Shown piece by piece: positions 61,298 through 64,000 of a DNA stretch of 64,000 bases (position 1 is the stretch's first letter; each line of letters begins with the position of its first letter). The notes under the pieces are model-generated. The model was not told where the DNA came from. It was given only the letters and a program-made list of their open reading frames with translations, and did not search any database. The DNA comes from Brevundimonas sp. EYE_349 (GTDB taxonomy: Bacteria > Pseudomonadota > Alphaproteobacteria > Caulobacterales > Caulobacteraceae), in contig NZ_JAHXPB010000003.1 in assembly GCF_023147505.1 (NCBI RefSeq), forward strand, positions 186,001-250,000, written 5' to 3'. The position numbers and the translations under genes are program-made.

Positions 61298-62803
61298 TCA
61301 GGCGTGAGGTCTCATCGTCGCCGCGAGGGCGTCTGCGTGGGACGGCAGGGCGTCAGCGGTGCGCCATATGCTGTCGCGGATCGCCGCCAGCCGCGCCCGG
61401 TTTTCATCGCGGCCGAGAACGTCCGAGATCGGGTGACGCCCGCGCGGCGCCAGGCCCTGGCCCACCGCCACCGCCAGCCAGCTGGATTCGGAGAAGATGT
61501 CGTGGTCGCGCCTGACGATCCGCCCCGTCTGCTCGAACAGGGCGATCTTGTCGGCCAGCCGGTCCGGGATGGGCATGGCGCGCACCTGCGCCCAGAACGG
61601 CCCGTCGCGCTGCGTGACCTTATAGTGCAGGATCAGGAAGTCCCGGACGGTGACGAATTCCTCCTCCATCAGAGCGTTGAACTCGCGCCTCAGGCCCTCG
61701 TCGGTCGTCTGCGACGGGAACAGAGTGATCAGCTTGGTGATGGCGCTCTGGATCAGATGGATGCTGGTCGATTCCAGAGGCTCCAGGAAGCCGCTGGACA
61801 GGCCGACCGCCACGCAGTTGCGCTTCCAGCATTCGCGGCGACGCCCGGTGGCGAACCGCAGGCGACGCGGCTGGGCCAGCGGCGGCCCTTCCAGCCGCGC
61901 CATCAGCGCGTCCTCCGCATCCTGATGCGACAGATGGCTGGACGAATAGACATAGCCTTTGCCGACGCGGTGCTGCAGCGGGATGCGCCACTGCCATCCC
62001 GCCTCGCGCGCGGTGGAGCGGGTGTAGGGCGACAGCGGCTCGACCCGCTCGCACGGGACTGCGACCGCGCTGTCGCAGGGCAGCCAGGCGGACCAGTCAT
62101 CGTAGCCGGCCTTCAAGGTCTTTTCGATCAGCAGGCCGATGAAGCCGGTGCAGTCGATGAAGAAGTCGCCCGCCACCAGGCGACCGTCCTCCAGCACCAC
62201 GCCCGAGACGTCGCCGGCCTGGCTCTGCTGAACCTCGACCACCCGCCCCTCGCATCGCACGACGCCCCGCGCCTCGGCGTAGCGACGCAGGAAGCCGGCA
62301 TAGAGGGCGGCGTCGAAATGGTAGGCGTAGCCCAGGCTGGACAGGGGCGACTGCGGCCCGCCCTGCGGATGGACGAAGCGCCCCCGCCGCGCGGCCTGCC
62401 ATGCCATCGAATAGGTTTCGAGCGGATCAGCCTGACCCTCGGCGCAGGCCTTCAGCCAGAAGTGATGAAAGGCGACGCCCTCCATATCCACCCCGAAGGC
62501 GCCGAACGGATGAAAGTAGCGCTCGCCCTCGCGACGCCAGCCGTCGAACTCGATCCCCAGCTTGAAGGTGGCCTTGGTCTCACGCAGGAAATCCGCCTCG
62601 TCGATACCGAGCCGCGCGTTGAACTTCAGGATCTCGGGGATCGTCGCCTCGCCCACGCCGATGATGCCGATGGCCTCGGATTCGACCAGCGTCACCGACT
62701 TTCCGGCGCCCTCGAACACATGGGCGAGCGCCGCCGCCGCCATCCAGCCGGCGGTCCCTCCACCGACAATGACGATGCGATCGATGGCCTGTGACGACTG
62801 CAT
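61298..62803 (-). CDS. Flavin-dependent 'tryptophan halogenase'-family protein 2
   Basis: The 501-residue flavoprotein has IVGGGTAGWMAAAAL (FAD), the TFKLGIEF lysine segment, GWQWRIPLQHR and PLESTSIHLIQ, so all family motifs are kept. It is clearly related to the first halogenase-family protein of the locus but not a recent copy. GGGGGA precedes the ATG at 62803. It lies upstream of the TonB receptor on the same strand, with a separate operator between them. Confidence 0.87.
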   Translation of the reverse strand: MQSSQAIDRIVIVGGGTAGWMAAAALAHVFEGAGKSVTLVESEAIGIIGVGEATIPEILKFNARLGIDEADFLRETKATFKLGIEFDGWRREGERYFHPFGAFGVDMEGVAFHHFWLKACAEGQADPLETYSMAWQAARRGRFVHPQGGPQSPLSSLGYAYHFDAALYAGFLRRYAEARGVVRCEGRVVEVQQSQAGDVSGVVLEDGRLVAGDFFIDCTGFIGLLIEKTLKAGYDDWSAWLPCDSAVAVPCERVEPLSPYTRSTAREAGWQWRIPLQHRVGKGYVYSSSHLSHQDAEDALMARLEGPPLAQPRRLRFATGRRRECWKRNCVAVGLSSGFLEPLESTSIHLIQSAITKLITLFPSQTTDEGLRREFNALMEEEFVTVRDFLILHYKVTQRDGPFWAQVRAMPIPDRLADKIALFEQTGRIVRRDHDIFSESSWLAVAVGQGLAPRGRHPISDVLGRDENRARLAAIRDSIWRTADALPSHADALAATMRPHA

Positions 62804-63114
62804 CAACGCAATCCCCCCTGCGGTGCGGTGGACAAGCTGCAGGGCGGTGTCGGGACAACCTGACAACGACCACGCAAGTCATTGATCTGCCCTGCTTGCG
62901 CATCGTCATGCAAGTTTGAAGCAAGCTTAGCTTGTCATTCCAACCCATGCGACGCCGTCGGCCCCAGTTTTAGGGAATGTATCCGGTGAGTGCGCCCGCC
63001 GCGTGCGGGAAAATCCCGCCGGATCGCCGCGCATCATTTTGGTTACGGCCCGCCGCTGCGCCGGCGAGGTGGTCTGGATCGGCACATTGACGGACGTCCG
63101 ATCCACTTTCGGCG
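62804..63114. other. 311-base gap without a gene
   Basis: No convincing reading frame is seen. It holds the halogenase-2 leader, a partial TGACAACG half-site (62861-62868) and a 13-base palindrome CAAGCTTAGCTTG at 62922-62934 that could be an operator. The metQ stop marks the right edge. Confidence 0.5.
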
Positions 63115-63909
63115 CTATCTGGCCGGGACGACGGCCCCTCCATAGGTCCGGCTGATGTAGTCCTTGATCGTCTGGCTGGTCAGGGCGGCGGCCAAGGCCC
63201 TGATGCGCGGGTCGTCGCGATTATCGGCGCGTGTGACGAGGTAGTTCACATACGGGCTGTCGCCGCCTTCCAGCGCGAGAGCGTCGCTGCGCGGATTCAG
63301 ACGAGCGTCGAGCGCATAGTTTGTGTTGATCACCGCCAGATCGACCTGATCCAGCACGCGCGGCAGGGTGGCGGCCTCCAGTTCGCGGAAGCGGAAGCCG
63401 CGCGGATTCCCCGCAATGTCGGCGACCGTCTGCACCGGATCGGCGGCCTTCTTCAAGGTGATGAGGCCGGCGGTCTGCAACAGCAGGAGCGAGCGGCCGG
63501 TGTTGGAGGCGTCGTTCGGCAGGGCGATCTCGGCGCCGTTCGGCAGGGCGGCAAGAGCCTTGTACTTGCGGGAATAGGCGCCCAGCGGCTCGACATGGAC
63601 GCCGGCGACAGTGACCAGGGATGTACCCCGCCCGGCGTTGAACTCGTCCAGATAGGGCTTGGTCTGGAAATAGTTGGCGTCCAGACGCTTCTCGGCCAGT
63701 TGGGTGTTAGGCTGAACATAGTCGTTGAAGACGATGATCTGCAGATCGATCCCCTCCGCAGCCAGGATCGGCTTCACCTGTTCAAGGATTTCTGCGTGAG
63801 GCACGGCGGTCGCGCCGACCTTCAGCGACCCTTCACTCTGCTGCGCCTGACGGCCGCAGGCGGCCAGGGCGAGAACGAGGGCGGAAGCGAGAAACGCGCG
63901 ACGCAGCAT
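63115..63909 (-). CDS. metQ: MetQ, D-methionine-binding lipoprotein of an ABC importer
   Basis: The 264-residue NlpA/MetQ-family protein has a lipobox ALAAC (Cys18) and a binding-protein fold with VGATAVPHAEIL, FNDYVQPN, YFQTKPYLDEF and the C-terminal TSQTIKDYI region. It captures methionine in the periplasm for MetNI. It follows the metI end with a 16-base gap, so it is the last gene of the operon. Binding specificity for other amino acids is possible. Confidence 0.93.
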   Translation of the reverse strand: MLRRAFLASALVLALAACGRQAQQSEGSLKVGATAVPHAEILEQVKPILAAEGIDLQIIVFNDYVQPNTQLAEKRLDANYFQTKPYLDEFNAGRGTSLVTVAGVHVEPLGAYSRKYKALAALPNGAEIALPNDASNTGRSLLLLQTAGLITLKKAADPVQTVADIAGNPRGFRFRELEAATLPRVLDQVDLAVINTNYALDARLNPRSDALALEGGDSPYVNYLVTRADNRDDPRIRALAAALTSQTIKDYISRTYGGAVVPAR

Positions 63910-63925
63910 GGAGAGAACCTTCGAC

Positions 63926-64000
63926 TTAACGGTGGGAGACCCTAGCCACCCAGAGGTCGCCGAGCACTTGCAGAATTTGTACGATCACGAGCAGCAGAAC
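63926..64000 (-). CDS. metI: MetI permease, C-terminal end (partial)
   Basis: The last 24 codons and a TAA stop are in the window; the gene continues past the right edge. The visible end is a hydrophobic helix followed by LGDLWVARVSHR, as in the C-terminus of the methionine ABC permease. The call rests on this tail and on metQ just downstream. Confidence 0.72.
   Translation of the reverse strand, partial: VLLLVIVQILQVLGDLWVARVSHR

Noticed and set aside
62861..62868. TGACAACG near halogenase 2 as a LacI operator
   Set aside because: Only one half of the palindrome is present and no matching second half lies at the right spacing.

Overview
The window is high-GC alphaproteobacterial chromosome, most likely from the Caulobacteraceae and closest in feel to Brevundimonas. 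The evidence is the tolQRAB-pal and yebC-ruvCAB blocks, TonB-dependent receptors of the type common in Caulobacter and Xanthomonas, flavin-dependent 'tryptophan halogenase' genes next to sugar-uptake receptors, and many secreted hydrolases. Genus assignment is inference from gene content. No rRNA, tRNA, CRISPR array, IS transposase or prophage was seen.

Region 1 (1-14.5 kb) is mostly minus-strand housekeeping: tolQ-tolR-tolA-tolB-pal for envelope integrity, then an intramembrane protease, an AraC regulator, ybgC, a secreted alpha/beta hydrolase, and yebC with ruvC-ruvA-ruvB for Holliday-junction resolution. Toxin-antitoxin genes are scattered through it: an orphan VapB-like antitoxin inside the tol block, a BrnT/BrnA pair translationally coupled to ruvB, and a ParE/RHH pair between yebC and a hemerythrin gene.

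Region 2 (14.6-31.9 kb) is mixed metabolism: a thioesterase, a zinc alcohol dehydrogenase, an S9 peptidase, a ribokinase/nucleoside-hydrolase operon, an Asp/Glu racemase-family protein, a D-cysteine-desulfhydrase-like enzyme, a TetR regulator with two tandem operators, the TIGR02587/TIGR02588-like membrane pair, a BLUF photoreceptor, and thiC behind a TPP riboswitch.

Region 3 (31.9-33.7 kb) is a small accessory island of lower GC. It holds a translationally coupled DUF5343/HEPN gene pair, a zeta-toxin remnant cut short next to a MITE-like inverted-repeat element, and a small orphan ORF. This is the best candidate for an uncharacterised defence or toxin-antitoxin system.

Region 4 (33.9-46.9 kb) carries an HTH-like protein, a DsbA-family oxidoreductase, a DUF1206 membrane protein, and a two-component system with a small overlapping PepSY-like secreted protein. 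It ends in a phosphate-ester scavenging locus: TonB receptor, two metallophosphoesterases and a PAP2 acid phosphatase, next to an unusual regulator made of two TetR units in one chain.

Region 5 (47.0-62.8 kb) is a beta-glucan utilisation locus: MFS transporter, GH9 glucanase, GH3 exo-glucosidase, LacI regulator, two flavin-dependent halogenase-family proteins, a degenerate partner, and a large TonB receptor. Matches to the palindrome TGACANCGNTGTCA sit upstream of the MFS/GH9, GH3 and receptor genes, with a half-match before the first halogenase, which suggests one LacI regulon. A CPA2 antiporter lies within the locus. The window ends in metQ and the tail of metI (methionine ABC importer).
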